Assembly (NCBI RefSeq): GCF_000429345.1
Contig: NZ_AUBR01000015.1
Span: 1-57,823 of the forward strand
Source of the DNA: Desulfovirgula thermocuniculi DSM 16036
GTDB taxonomy: Bacteria > Bacillota > Desulfotomaculia > Desulfotomaculales > Desulfovirgulaceae
Direction of reading: 5' to 3'
DNA length: 57,823 nucleotides
Position 1 is the stretch's first letter. Each line of letters begins with the position of its first letter. A program made the translations under genes and the position numbers. Shown in pieces: positions 25,183 to 34,256 of this stretch. The notes under the pieces were generated by a model. The model was not told the origin of the DNA. It made no database searches and saw nothing but the letters and a program-made list of their open reading frames with translations.

Positions 25183-26292
25183 TCACCTGTCCAATAGGAC
25201 TTGGCAGACATTTAGTATATCCTCTTTCGTAAGGAAAGTGGCGCTGGGAAGGCATAGTCCACGCGCATGGAGCAATTCGGCCACAGGGCACGGCTTAAAT
25301 TGTAAACTTTCATAGGCAGGCTGCCGGGGAAGGGGCAGGAAGAGGGGCCGCACCTGAATGCCTGCTTTTTGCAACTTTGCAGCCAGAGTATCCCTGTCCA
25401 GTCTGAATTTGCCCGGGTCCACCTGTATTGCAAAAAGCCACCAGCTGCTTTCTGCCCCCGGCAACTCTTCCTGCCAGGATATCCCACTAACTTCTCCCAG
25501 CATCTTACGGTATACAGCAGCAAAATTGCGTTTCTTGGCTAAGAACCCATTTAGCCGCTCCAGCTGCGCCAGACCCAAGGCCGCTTGTATGTTGGTTAGC
25601 CGGTAATTGTAGCCAATTTCCACGTGCTCATACTCAAAGCTGCCCAGGGCTCTCCCCTGGTTGACCAAAAGGCGGGCACGCTTGGCCAGGATGGAATCGT
25701 TCGTCACCAGCATGCCGCCCCCGCCGGTGGTAATAACCTTATTCCCGTTGAAGCTGAATATGCCAATATCCCCGAACGTCCCAACGTGTTGTCCTTTATA
25801 GGTAGCACCGAGGGCTTCGGCGGCGTCTTCAATTACAAATAAACCGTGCCTACAGGCTATGTCCATCAGCCGCCCCATGTCTGCCGGGTTGCCGTAAAGG
25901 TGGACTGGAATGATGGCGCGCGTTCTGCTGGTGATGGCCTTTTCTACTTCCGCGGGGTCTATGTTCCATGTCTGCGGGTCCACGTCCACCACCACGGGAG
26001 TAGCACCCACGTACACCACCGGATTTACCGTGGCAATAAAGGTGAGGGCCGGTACGATCACCTCGTCCCCTGGACCAATGCCCAGAAGTCTCAAAGCCAG
26101 GTGCAAGGCAGCGGTGCCGCTGGCCGTGGCCACGGCATACTTAGCACCCACGTAGGCGGCAAAGCGTTCTTCAAATTCCGCTACCAGCGGCCCCGCCGCA
26201 GATACGTAGCTGCTTTCCAGGGCACGCAGCACGTATTCCTTTTCCAACTCACCGATGTTCGGCGCATCAAGGGGGATCCTGTAACTGCCCAA
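25183..26292 (-). CDS. legC: PLP-dependent sugar aminotransferase (DegT/DnrJ family)
   Basis: 369 residues. It would add the C4 amino group to the keto sugar made by LegB. The fold is the DegT/DnrJ/EryC1 type I aminotransferase: ATASGTAALHLALRLLGI, VIEDAAEALGATYKGQHVG and FSFNGNKVITTGGGGML, where the Lys of NGNK is the PLP anchor. The TTG start follows AGGGGA by nine bases. It lies between legB and legG, 18 bases after legB. Confidence 0.9.
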   Translation of the reverse strand: MGSYRIPLDAPNIGELEKEYVLRALESSYVSAAGPLVAEFEERFAAYVGAKYAVATASGTAALHLALRLLGIGPGDEVIVPALTFIATVNPVVYVGATPVVVDVDPQTWNIDPAEVEKAITSRTRAIIPVHLYGNPADMGRLMDIACRHGLFVIEDAAEALGATYKGQHVGTFGDIGIFSFNGNKVITTGGGGMLVTNDSILAKRARLLVNQGRALGSFEYEHVEIGYNYRLTNIQAALGLAQLERLNGFLAKKRNFAAVYRKMLGEVSGISWQEELPGAESSWWLFAIQVDPGKFRLDRDTLAAKLQKAGIQVRPLFLPLPRQPAYESLQFKPCPVAELLHARGLCLPSATFLTKEDILNVCQVLLDR

Positions 26293-26310
26293 GGAAATGT
26301 TCCCCTGCCT

Positions 26311-27288
26311 CTAAATGCTATAAACTCGCGGCTTATAGAGGTGGAGGTTCTGCTCAAACCACCTTACCGTTTCTGCAAGGCCCCCGATGAGGGTGTAACG
26401 AGGAAACCATCCAGTCAGCTCCCTTGCCAGACGGTTATTGCAAACCAGGCGGTCAACTTCGCTTGATGGCGGCCTTTGCCGTGCCTTTTCCACCTCAACG
26501 GTAATCTTTCTTCCGGTTATAGTTTCGACATGGGTAAGCAGTTCTTTTAGCGAAGTCTCCTTGCCGCTGCCGATGTTCACCACCCGGCCCACCGTATTTG
26601 CGGCCAGGCCCACGGCAATCATACCCGCGACGGTGTCCCGCACGTAGTTAAAGTCTCGGGTGGGGTGGAGGTTTCCCAGGCGCACACAGCCGTTTCCGGC
26701 CAACACCTGGGTGATGATGGTAGGGATGACAGCGCGGGCCGACTGGCGTGGCCCGTAGGTGTTAAAGGGCCGCACCACCACCACCGACAGGCCAAAGGAG
26801 CGGTAAAAGCTTAACGCCAGCTGGTCGGCAGCAATTTTGGTGGCCGCATAAGGCGACTGCGCCTGCAGGGGGTGGTCCTCATCTATGGGCACGTACCTGG
26901 CCGTGCCGTACACCTCGGAGGTGGAGGTGTGCACCACCCTGGCCACGCCTTCTTCCAGGGCTGCCCGCAGCACGTTGTAAGTACCCTCCACGTTAGTCCT
27001 GATATACGCCAGGGGGGCCTCATAGGAATACGGTATGCCGATCAGTGCCGCCAGGTGGAAAATAACTTCCACGCCTCGTGCGGCGCGCCTCACGCTCTCA
27101 TAATCGCGCACATCGCCAAAGAAAATTTCAACCTCTTTACGGCAGGGCGAAGACTCAAGCCAGCCGCACTCGCCGCGAGAATTGTAGCGGACAAAGGCCC
27201 GCACCCTATATCCTTGATTCACCAGCTCTTCTACCAGGTGCGAGCCGATAAAGCCGGCTGCGCCGGTGATGAGAATTTTTTCTTTCAT
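26311..27288 (-). CDS. legB: NAD-dependent sugar 4,6-dehydratase/epimerase
   Basis: 325 residues, extended short-chain dehydrogenase fold. The N-terminus MKEKILITGAAGFIGSHLVE carries the GxxGxxG NAD motif; HTSTSEVYGTARY and PYAATKIAADQLALSF give the Thr and the YxxxK catalytic pair; RPFNTYGPRQSARAVIPT follows. As the first committed enzyme of the route it would make the 4-keto-6-deoxy sugar. The ATG at 27288 is preferred to one 15 bases upstream because it gives the standard N-terminus. Sequence alone does not show whether GDP- or UDP-sugar is used; PtmE suggests GDP. Confidence 0.88.
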   Translation of the reverse strand: MKEKILITGAAGFIGSHLVEELVNQGYRVRAFVRYNSRGECGWLESSPCRKEVEIFFGDVRDYESVRRAARGVEVIFHLAALIGIPYSYEAPLAYIRTNVEGTYNVLRAALEEGVARVVHTSTSEVYGTARYVPIDEDHPLQAQSPYAATKIAADQLALSFYRSFGLSVVVVRPFNTYGPRQSARAVIPTIITQVLAGNGCVRLGNLHPTRDFNYVRDTVAGMIAVGLAANTVGRVVNIGSGKETSLKELLTHVETITGRKITVEVEKARQRPPSSEVDRLVCNNRLARELTGWFPRYTLIGGLAETVRWFEQNLHLYKPRVYSI

Positions 27289-27341
27289 ACTTTGCCATCC
27301 CATTTCGTGCCAAATATATTAGCTTGGCAAAATCTATACAC

Positions 27342-27998
27342 TTAAGTATCGCACCTTCTCTTGATAACCCTTGCGGGATTACCCACCACTACACTCCAAG
27401 GTTCTACGTCTTTAACTACTACTGCACCAGCGCCAATAATAGCTCCTTCCCCAATCGAAATGCCTTGAATCACCACAGCGCCGGCACCAACATGAGCCAG
27501 GCGGTCTATTTTAACCCCGCCACAAAGGATGCTGCCCGGAGCCACATGAACGTGATCGCCCAAAAGACACTCATGCTCAATTACAGCGCCGGAGTTTACT
27601 ATAACATTGACCCCTATTTTAGCCCCGGGACCAATAACCGCTCCAGGGGCTATGACAGAGCCGCTATTTAACTCCACCCCAGGTGCCACTATTGCCCTCG
27701 GATGTTGTAATGGAGGAAACTCAAACCCCATGGAAGTAATGTTGACGAACAATTCACTACGCAGGCGGTTGTCACCGGTACCCCCAACACCCATAGCGGC
27801 CAGATTTACTCCTCGTTTCAACATACCCGGAAGAACTTCATCATCCCCTAAGTATTTATAACGACCAGAAAGAGGACCCTTGCCAGGCGCAGGTGCTGTA
27901 TAACCCACAATGGCAAATGCTCCCAGTTCCTCGATGATGCTCGCAATCATCAATGCGTGGCCACCGGCACCAATGATTATTATCTGTTGCCTGGACAT
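27342..27998 (-). CDS. legH: Sugar O/N-acyltransferase, left-handed beta-helix (PglD/LegH-like)
   Basis: 218 residues. The N-terminal 80 residues are a Rossmann-like substrate domain (IIIIGAGGHALMIASIIEEL), and the rest is a hexapeptide-repeat helix (SGSVIAPGAVIGPGAKIG, VNSGAVIEHECLLGDHVHVA). The His of EHE and DHVHVAP is the expected catalytic base, as in PglD. It would acetylate the C4 amine, completing the 2,4-diacetamido sugar. It is the first gene of the leg cluster in transcription order; no clear promoter was found in the 358 bases upstream. Confidence 0.85.
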   Translation of the reverse strand: MSRQQIIIIGAGGHALMIASIIEELGAFAIVGYTAPAPGKGPLSGRYKYLGDDEVLPGMLKRGVNLAAMGVGGTGDNRLRSELFVNITSMGFEFPPLQHPRAIVAPGVELNSGSVIAPGAVIGPGAKIGVNVIVNSGAVIEHECLLGDHVHVAPGSILCGGVKIDRLAHVGAGAVVIQGISIGEGAIIGAGAVVVKDVEPWSVVVGNPARVIKRRCDT

Positions 27999-28356
27999 AA
28001 GGACCCACCATGCCGCATTACTAAACTGAGAAATACTCGCTTACCCAGCCATGCCAGAGTGACTTGCAAAATTCATAATGCATACTGAATGGACATGGTA
28101 ACTCTTGCTATTTCTTTCTTAGGGGCTACAGCGTTTCCTGAAACCTTCTCCCAGACGTTGCATTATTTTAGGCAAGCGTTATGGTAAATGTTTACTGGAG
28201 TAATGAAAAATAACACCCCTGCGATAGCTCAATCCCCAAAGGTGCACTTTCTAAGGCCAAATTGCGATCCACGTCAAAGACTGCCCTTCTTTCAACCACT
28301 TTTACGAATGCTATACAAGCCAGCAGGCCAGGTTTTTGCATCACCTCGAATAATGC
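27999..28356. other. Gap between maf and legH without a supported gene
   Basis: The 358 bases are richer in A and T than the flanks. On the minus strand there is a 48-codon frame (about 28184-28330) with a poor ribosome site and no recognisable family; other frames have stops. It may hold the leg promoter (a weak TTACCA-N17-TTATGA on the minus strand near 28070-28100) or the remains of a gene. Nothing firm can be assigned. Confidence 0.4.
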
Positions 28357-30183
28357 CTACTCCTTTAAGCTAGCCGCAATTCCTTTGAGCACGAACTCCG
28401 CTGCCGCGCTGCGTTCGGCAGCTGCACTAACCAAGCCACCGCAGTACCTAATGATCAATTCGGACTTGCGGCTAATCCTCTTTTCCATTGCTATATCGGC
28501 GGCAAGCTTCCCGTATACCTCAATCTCTGCCCGTACCATAGGTTTTGCCACGATGTTAAAAAAGAGGTTTTCAGATAGAGCTTCAAGCTCCTTTCGTACC
28601 TTCTCGTAGTTCCGCAGCACCTTTCCCAGCGCAACAGGGTCATGCTCAATTTTTCTTAGCGCCGACCAAATTTCCCCTAAAATATTCCACATGGTCTTTG
28701 CTGCAGCTAAAAGTTCCTCCACTCGCCTCCTTACTGTATCGGTGTCTGGCCTGCCGTACTCGCCCTCGTACCAGAAAGGATTTGCTACATCCGGCTCCAG
28801 GAACTCCGTGATGATCTCAGCAAGGGGTTTTTCCACAGTACCGGCAATCCTAGCCCCCATTCGCGAGGTGTTGAACACCTTTATTCCCCTGAGTTGGCGC
28901 AAATGATGTTCCATGCTGCGACGCATGCGCTCAAAGGAATGGCTGGTGAGAACCTCGCCACCGCTTACCGCCGGTACCTTTATGCATTGCTCCTTTTCCG
29001 CGTTCCCGAGGGTTTCAGAACGGGCAAAGTTAATGCCGCTGGCGTAAACCCTTTCTCCCGGAAAAGCCAAGTCCTGCCCCACCAGCACCACCGGGTGGCA
29101 GCCGAGTCGGTACGCCAGCTGCAACACGCAAACGGCAATTGAAGGAGCGTCAAAAATAATTTCTTCCTTAGGTGTACCCAAAAGGAAGGGGCTAACGGTA
29201 TCCTGGCTGATGGTCATATAAAATTTGGGCCCCGCATGGTGCCGCAGCGTATTGGCAAAAATACTGGTACCGAAAATGAGCGGGAAATCAGTGCGCGTCA
29301 AAGAAGCAAAGACCCTTTCATTTTCCGGCCAGGGATCGTAGGAGCAAAAGGCGTGGGGAGTGATGCCGTGGGCCAAAAGCCCGTGCACGGCGGAACCCAC
29401 CGCAAAGATGTAGGCCATGCGCCTTTCATAAATTTGACGCAGATGTTCATACTCCTCTTCCAGCGAAGGGCCGGCAGCGGTAATGACCAGGGGTTTTCCC
29501 CTGAACTCCCCTTCTTTCCTAAAAATGCTAGGGGCGGCAAGAAGCCACGAAAAGTTTAAGAGGGAGTTTAAGGTCCACCACACCTCGGCGCGGGAGTCAA
29601 AACGCAAGCTGTACCTGTGCTGCTCTAAAGCGTCCAAAAACTTTTTCTGAAAGTCGGCTACCTTGTCTGGAAACAGCCGCCGGTAGGCGGGCAGCACCAG
29701 GAAACAGGTTTCCCCGGTAATCCTAGGCACCACCTGGGCTATAAAAGCCTCCGGTGTATGTGGGGAAACTTCTACTCCTAAAACTTCCACATTTCGGGGA
29801 TTTAGTATTTGCGCCAACGGCATTTGTTTGAGAACCGCTTTAAAAAGCTCGGAATCCGGCTCGTAGATTGAAATCTTTACCTCGGGCCGCCTTTCCAGCA
29901 GCGCGGCCACCATATACCCACAGCCGAAGCCGTAAAAAACCACCTGCCGGTAACTTTCATCCACATTGGCAGCTATCCAGCGCCGCGCTTCACCTACAGG
30001 GTCGTAGCGACTATGCAGGTAAACCTCTTGCCCGTCGTGATGCGCGCAAACGGTTAACTCCCCGCTTCTGGCGGCAAGAAACTTATACCTGCCATCGGGC
30101 AAAGGTATTTTCGAGAGGGCATGGGATATGTTAGGAAAATACTTTTCCAGGTGTTGTATGTTTTCCATGAAAACTGCACTCAC
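28357..30183 (-). CDS. Maf-type motility accessory factor, flagellin glycosyltransferase (DUF115)
   Basis: 608 residues. The central DUF115/MptE-like domain is clear: KPLVITAAGPSLEEEYEHL, FAVGSAVHGLLAHGITPHAF and SYDPWPENERVF. N-terminal (about 1-190) and C-terminal (about 430-608) regions are alpha-helical and typical of the MAF_flag10 group. Maf proteins transfer nonulosonic acids such as pseudaminic or legionaminic acid to flagellin. Placement between the leg genes and flagellin supports that role. The GTG at 30183 or an ATG at 30168 may be the start. It follows the unknown gene at 30190 by six bases. Confidence 0.87.
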   Translation of the reverse strand: MSAVFMENIQHLEKYFPNISHALSKIPLPDGRYKFLAARSGELTVCAHHDGQEVYLHSRYDPVGEARRWIAANVDESYRQVVFYGFGCGYMVAALLERRPEVKISIYEPDSELFKAVLKQMPLAQILNPRNVEVLGVEVSPHTPEAFIAQVVPRITGETCFLVLPAYRRLFPDKVADFQKKFLDALEQHRYSLRFDSRAEVWWTLNSLLNFSWLLAAPSIFRKEGEFRGKPLVITAAGPSLEEEYEHLRQIYERRMAYIFAVGSAVHGLLAHGITPHAFCSYDPWPENERVFASLTRTDFPLIFGTSIFANTLRHHAGPKFYMTISQDTVSPFLLGTPKEEIIFDAPSIAVCVLQLAYRLGCHPVVLVGQDLAFPGERVYASGINFARSETLGNAEKEQCIKVPAVSGGEVLTSHSFERMRRSMEHHLRQLRGIKVFNTSRMGARIAGTVEKPLAEIITEFLEPDVANPFWYEGEYGRPDTDTVRRRVEELLAAAKTMWNILGEIWSALRKIEHDPVALGKVLRNYEKVRKELEALSENLFFNIVAKPMVRAEIEVYGKLAADIAMEKRISRKSELIIRYCGGLVSAAAERSAAAEFVLKGIAASLKE

Positions 30184-30189
30184 GCTTGT

Positions 30190-30795
30190 TCACCACGAGC
30201 CGCTTTCCTCTAGTTCCCCAAGAGCAGCTTCCAGTAATTCCAGCTGCTCCGCCAATTCCTGGCGCAAGATATCACCAATGGCAAAGCCGTCCTTCCTTTC
30301 AACCGCCTTCCAAAGTTCCTCCGTTACCTGATAAAAAGCTTGGCTGCAGCTCTCCAAAGCACAGGGTAGCGGTTTGGGAAGGCTTTTAGCCAGAACCTGC
30401 AAGCCCTGCACCACCCATTGCAGGTTCTCTAAAAGCTGTTCAAATCTCTTCCAGGTTTGCTGCCCTGCACCCAGATAAAACTCATTGGCAAGGTCCTCCA
30501 AATGCGGCAAAAGACCACTTAAATAACTTCGCAAACTCCCCGCCAACCTTCGGCAGGCTTCGGCGCATGGCACGGTGATGACTTCCAGCTTTTCTATGGC
30601 AGGCCAGGTGGATGCAATTGCCTCAAGGTGGTTGTCGTACACGGGGATGCCGTCAATTACCACGGCCTCAATAACACGGCCCGAGCAAAGAATTTTTTTC
30701 TCTAACCCATGCCAAAATTCCTCTAGGTCCTGCTGGCTCCCCTGGCGCAAGTCCCTAGGAAGGGTAATGTCTTGCCCATTTACCTTAATCTCCAT
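30190..30795 (-). CDS. Unknown protein of the flagellin glycosylation locus
   Basis: 201 residues. I do not recognise a family. It begins with an FlaA/FliD-neighbour-like beta stretch (MEIKVNGQDITLP), followed by EAVVIDGIPVYDNHLEAI, and then long amphipathic helices to the end, acidic at the C-terminus (ELLEAALGELEESGSW). No signal peptide or membrane helix is seen. It lies just after the flagellin terminator and is coupled to maf, so a helper role in flagellin binding, modification or export is an inference. The ATG has AGGT eight bases upstream. Confidence 0.7.
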   Translation of the reverse strand: MEIKVNGQDITLPRDLRQGSQQDLEEFWHGLEKKILCSGRVIEAVVIDGIPVYDNHLEAIASTWPAIEKLEVITVPCAEACRRLAGSLRSYLSGLLPHLEDLANEFYLGAGQQTWKRFEQLLENLQWVVQGLQVLAKSLPKPLPCALESCSQAFYQVTEELWKAVERKDGFAIGDILRQELAEQLELLEAALGELEESGSW

Positions 30796-30823
30796 AACGC
30801 AGACCTCGCTTTAATTAATTAAG

Positions 30824-30858
30824 TGATAAAAATAAGGGGGGCTATCTCCCTGCCCCCC
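30824..30858 (-). terminator. Intrinsic terminator after flagellin
   Basis: Minus strand: GGGGGGC and GCCCCCC (7 bp, nine-base loop) followed by TTATTTTTAT. It starts 17 bases after the flagellin stop. Genes downstream on the same strand would need read-through. Confidence 0.85.
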
Positions 30859-30874
30859 TCTCTTAAGCCCGGTT

Positions 30875-32401
30875 TTACCGCAACAGTTGCAGCACCAGCT
30901 GCGGCTGTTGGTTGGCCTGCGCCAGCATAGCCGTGGCCGCCTGCTGGAGAATGGAAAGCTTGGTGAACTCCATCATCTCCTTGGCCATGTCCACATCCCG
31001 TATGCGGGATTCGGCGGCGGTAATGTTTTCCTTGGCCACATCCAGGTTAGAGATAGTGTGCTCCAGGCGGTTCTGCAGGGCACCCAGGTTGCCGCGCACT
31101 GAGGAAACCTGCGCTATGGCAAGATCGATTGTTGCCAGGGCGTTGTTTGCACCTGCTTGGGTAGTCAGGTCCACATTCTGCACGCCCAGGCTCTCCGCAT
31201 CCATCTTATCGATGGCCAGGCTAACACTCTGATTAATGTTGGCACCAATGTGGAAGAGTAGCTGTCCGCCGGGTGAAATTATGATGGTGGCCGTATCAGG
31301 GTTGCTGTCGGTGGGCTGGCCTTCCTTTGTCACACCCTCCAAGGTAATTTTGAGACCAGTAACGCTGTAGGAGAGTACATTACCTGTGGCGGTGAGATTT
31401 ATCTCCGTGGAACCAGGAGCCTGATTAAGTAAGGTAGCCACAGCATCTGTGCCAGCATCGCTCATCACTTCTGTGTTGGTGCTGACGGAACCAGCACCAG
31501 TACCTGCTGCTTGTAAACCCAAGCCTTTTAGTAGTTCATCAGTACCAGCCACTGTAATAACCTGGCTACTGCCTTTTTCTACACTTTCCAATTTAATGCC
31601 CAAACCACCAGTTGTGCTAATGGTAGCCGTAACTCCAGTTTTACCCGCCAATTGATTAATCTTATCTCTGATGACAGCAAAGGTGTCAGAGCCCAAGATA
31701 TTTATCGCGACACCATTTATGGTCAAGGTAAAGGAGTCTGTGGCATCGATAGTATTTACTTTATTTGTTCCCGATATATAAGTTGCAATACCCGAAGCCA
31801 AGGTTACACCCGAGTTAAATGTAACACCATCAGCTGATACTCCCGAAGCATTTAGCCTTGCCTTTTCCGCGTAGCTGTAGACAGTGAGGGTATAGCTGCC
31901 CACCGCCTGTGAGCCGGGATTTACTTTAATTGTGGCGCTAGCGAGATCGCCATTGGGGCCGCTTACTGTAACGCTGCGGGCTAATTCGCCGTTTAAGAGT
32001 TTTTTGGTATTGAACTCGGTGGTGTTGGCGATCCTGGTAAGTTCTTCTTTTAACTGATTGATCTCCGCCTGGATGGCCGCCCGGTCGCTCTCAGTGTTCG
32101 TGTCCGAGGCCGCCTGCACGGCCAGCTCGCGCATGCGCTGCAGGATGGAATGAGTTTCATTCAATGCCCCTTCTGCCGTTTGGATGAGCGAGATGGCGTC
32201 CTGGGCGTTGCGCACCGCCTTGTCCAAACCACGGATTTGGCCGCGCATTTTTTCGCTGATGGCCAAGCCCGCGGCGTCGTCGGCAGCGCGGTTGATGCGC
32301 AGGCCCGAGGAAAGCTTCTCCAATGATTTCGCGGCCATCATGTTGTTGATGGAGAGTTGCCGGTACGTATTTAGCGCCGCAATGTTGTGGTTGATTATCA
32401 C
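30875..32401 (-). CDS. hag: Flagellin
   Basis: 508 residues. The conserved D0/D1 ends are complete: [20 protein letters not shown] and [20 protein letters not shown] at the N-terminus, [20 protein letters not shown] and a C-terminal [10 protein letters not shown]. The middle (about 150-400) is a variable surface domain rich in Ser, Thr and Gly, including a flagellin-IN-like segment ([19 protein letters not shown]), and would hold glycosylated Ser/Thr. The GTG start follows a strong GGAGGAGGT by eight bases. A sigma-28 promoter and a 110-base leader precede it. The leg and maf genes lie directly downstream. Confidence 0.97.
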   Translation of the reverse strand: MIINHNIAALNTYRQLSINNMMAAKSLEKLSSGLRINRAADDAAGLAISEKMRGQIRGLDKAVRNAQDAISLIQTAEGALNETHSILQRMRELAVQAASDTNTESDRAAIQAEINQLKEELTRIANTTEFNTKKLLNGELARSVTVSGPNGDLASATIKVNPGSQAVGSYTLTVYSYAEKARLNASGVSADGVTFNSGVTLASGIATYISGTNKVNTIDATDSFTLTINGVAINILGSDTFAVIRDKINQLAGKTGVTATISTTGGLGIKLESVEKGSSQVITVAGTDELLKGLGLQAAGTGAGSVSTNTEVMSDAGTDAVATLLNQAPGSTEINLTATGNVLSYSVTGLKITLEGVTKEGQPTDSNPDTATIIISPGGQLLFHIGANINQSVSLAIDKMDAESLGVQNVDLTTQAGANNALATIDLAIAQVSSVRGNLGALQNRLEHTISNLDVAKENITAAESRIRDVDMAKEMMEFTKLSILQQAATAMLAQANQQPQLVLQLLR

Positions 32402-32409
32402 ACAAACCT

Positions 32410-32449
32410 ACCTCCTCCAGAGTGTTTTGTGCTTCCCCGTCCGTGGGGA
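32410..32449 (-). promoter_or_regulatory. Possible CsrA site in the flagellin leader
   Basis: On the mRNA, TCCCC-ACGGAC-GGGGA (32434-32449) is a small hairpin with GGA in its loop, and a second GGA lies in the Shine-Dalgarno sequence (32410-32418) 16 bases on. In Bacillus subtilis hag mRNA, CsrA binds one GGA hairpin and a second site over the Shine-Dalgarno. The similarity is architectural; no csrA or fliW is in the window. Confidence 0.4.
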
Positions 32450-32519
32450 TAGGCTTTTAAGTAACCGCCGCTTTCTTAAAGCGCCGCCTTAAGCCCGCGT
32501 CCCACCTCCTCACAAGCAT

Positions 32520-32547
32520 TTATCGTCAGCCCGGTGCGCCGGCTTTA
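32520..32547 (-). promoter_or_regulatory. Sigma-28 (SigD/FliA) promoter of flagellin
   Basis: Minus strand TAAA (32544-32547), 16 bases, then GACGATAA (32520-32527). This fits the TAAA-N15/16-GCCGATAA pattern of late flagellar promoters. The leader to the GTG start is about 110 bases. Confidence 0.75.
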
Positions 32548-32721
32548 TACCCCCGGCCCTCCTTCCGCCAGTGACCTTTCTGATAACCGTCACCGGAACG
32601 CAGTCTTCCCTCGTCCAGCAAGCCGTACCGCCTTCCGGCACCGCCACCAGCCTCTCTTGGAGACTTTTTCTAGATATGTTTTCGGCAACAAGCAGTCCCT
32701 GATTTATGGTATCGTCGAAAA

Positions 32722-32753
32722 TAAAAAAGCCCGCCGGTTTCTCCGGCCGGCGG
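32722..32753 (-). terminator. Terminator after trmH
   Basis: CCGCCGG (32731-32737) pairs with CCGGCGG (32747-32753). On the minus strand the stem is followed by a run of T. A second T run on the plus side (32760-32766) could make it work weakly in both directions. Confidence 0.75.
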
Positions 32754-32796
32754 ACCTGGTTTTTTTCGCTCCCCGCAGGCGCACTTTTTGAATTGC

Positions 32797-33594
32797 CTAG
32801 CATTTCCGCGCCCGCTGGCGTACCGCCTCGTAGAGCATGATGGAGGCGGCAGCGGCTACGTTGAGGGACTCCGCCCGCCCGGGCATGGGAATGGTGGCCA
32901 GGAAGTTGCTCCGGGCAAGCACCTCGGGGGAAAGGCCCCTGGCCTCATTGCCCACCGCCAGGGCCACCGGAAGGGTAAGGTCCAGCGCGAAAAGGGGCTC
33001 CCCCCCTGCGGGCACGCCGGCCACCACTGCAAAGCCGGCTTCCTTTAAGCGCACCAGCACGCCTTCCTTTTCCGCCGCCGCCACCACCGGCAGGTGGAAG
33101 AGGGCGCCCATGGTGGCGCGCACGGTCTTGGGGTTGTACAGGTCCACCGTGCCGGGGAGGAGGACGACCCCTTGAGCGCCGGCGGCGGCGGCGCTGCGCA
33201 CGATGGTGCCCAGGTTGCCCGGGTCCTGGACGCCGTCCACCAGCACCAGCAGCGAAGGAGGGGCTCCCAGGAGGGCCGCCAGCTCGCCGCGGGGCATTTC
33301 CACCAGGGCCATGATGCCCTGGGGGGTGACGGTCCCTGCCAGTTCGTCTATCAGCCCTTCCGCCACGGCCACCAGCGGCACGTTCTTTTCCCTGGCCTTC
33401 GGCCACAGGAAGCCGGCCCGCTCGGCCGCCGCAGGGGTGTGGAGGATGAGCCTGATCGGCCACCCGGAGGAGAGGGCCTCCTCCACCATGTGCACCCCCT
33501 CCACCAGAAAGCAGCCCTCTCTTTCCCGGTAGCGCCGGTCGGATGAGAGCCGGCGCAGGGACTTTATGAGGGGGTTGGACCTGCTCGTGATCAC
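32797..33594 (-). CDS. TrmH/SpoU-family RNA 2'-O-methyltransferase
   Basis: 265 residues. The N-terminal substrate-binding domain (REGCFLVEGVHMVEEALSSG) and the SPOUT catalytic domain with its three motifs are present: VDGVQDPGNLGTIVRSAAAA, LALAVGNEARGL (as VALAVGNEARGL) and AESLNVAAAASIMLYEA. The enzyme would methylate ribose in rRNA or tRNA using S-adenosylmethionine. In Firmicutes this gene (often ysgA) commonly follows rplT; here trkH and trkA are between. It is eight bases after trkA. Confidence 0.93.
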   Translation of the reverse strand: MITSRSNPLIKSLRRLSSDRRYREREGCFLVEGVHMVEEALSSGWPIRLILHTPAAAERAGFLWPKAREKNVPLVAVAEGLIDELAGTVTPQGIMALVEMPRGELAALLGAPPSLLVLVDGVQDPGNLGTIVRSAAAAGAQGVVLLPGTVDLYNPKTVRATMGALFHLPVVAAAEKEGVLVRLKEAGFAVVAGVPAGGEPLFALDLTLPVALAVGNEARGLSPEVLARSNFLATIPMPGRAESLNVAAAASIMLYEAVRQRARKC

Positions 33595-33602
33595 GGCGGG
33601 GC

Positions 33603-34247
33603 CTAGCCTCCCAGGGCCCGCAGCCTGTCCACGCGCCCCAGGACCACCAGCACGTCCCCTTCCTTTATCTCGTGCTTGGCGCCCGGCGAGATGATGATCT
33701 CCTCGCCGCGGCGGATGGCCAGCACGGTTACCCCGTACTCGCGGCGCATGGCCGACTCCTGCAGGGTCTTGTTCACGAACTCCGGCGGGGCCACCAGCTC
33801 CACAATGCTGTAGTCGGGCGAGAGCTGGATCTCGTCCAGGATGTTCCGGGAGGCCAGGGCATGGGCCACCCTCACCCCCATGTCCCGCTCGGGGAAAACC
33901 ACCATGTCCGCGCCCACCTTTTGGAGGACCTTGCCGTGGAGCTCGGTTTGCGCCTTGGCCACCACGCGGGGCACGCCCATCTCCTTGAGCATCACCGTCA
34001 CCAGGATGCTGGACTGCACGTCCTGGCCGATGGCCACAATGACGGCGTCGAAGTTGCGCAGGCCCAGGGACTTCAGGGCCTGCTCGTCCATGGCGTCCAC
34101 GCAGACGGCGTAGGTGACTTCCTCTGCCAGGTCGTTAACCCTGTCCTCGTTGGTGTCCACGGCCAGCACTTCATACCCCATGCGCGCCAGGGTCCTGGCC
34201 ACGCTGGAGCCAAAGCGCCCCAGGCCGATAACGGCAAACTGCTTCAT
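33603..34247 (-). CDS. trkA: Potassium uptake regulatory subunit TrkA/KtrA
   Basis: 214 residues. It has a Rossmann RCK_N domain (FAVIGLGRFGSSVARTL, with a GxGxxG nucleotide site) and a C-terminal RCK_C domain (about 135-214). It is the cytoplasmic gating ring of a K+ channel-like transporter and binds ATP, ADP or NAD(H). The trkH pore gene is nine bases upstream, so the two form one transporter unit. Confidence 0.94.
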   Translation of the reverse strand: MKQFAVIGLGRFGSSVARTLARMGYEVLAVDTNEDRVNDLAEEVTYAVCVDAMDEQALKSLGLRNFDAVIVAIGQDVQSSILVTVMLKEMGVPRVVAKAQTELHGKVLQKVGADMVVFPERDMGVRVAHALASRNILDEIQLSPDYSIVELVAPPEFVNKTLQESAMRREYGVTVLAIRRGEEIIISPGAKHEIKEGDVLVVLGRVDRLRALGG

Positions 34248-34256
34248 GCCCCACCC

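Noticed and set aside
28184-28330. 48-codon minus-strand frame in the maf-legH gap
   Set aside because: The ATG touches the only purine-rich site, no family is recognisable, and the stretch is rich in stops in other frames; kept only as a note on the gap.
32510-32803. 97-codon minus-strand frame between trmH and flagellin
   Set aside because: It would run through the trmH terminator and over the sigma-28 promoter, has no clear ribosome site, and matches nothing I recognise.
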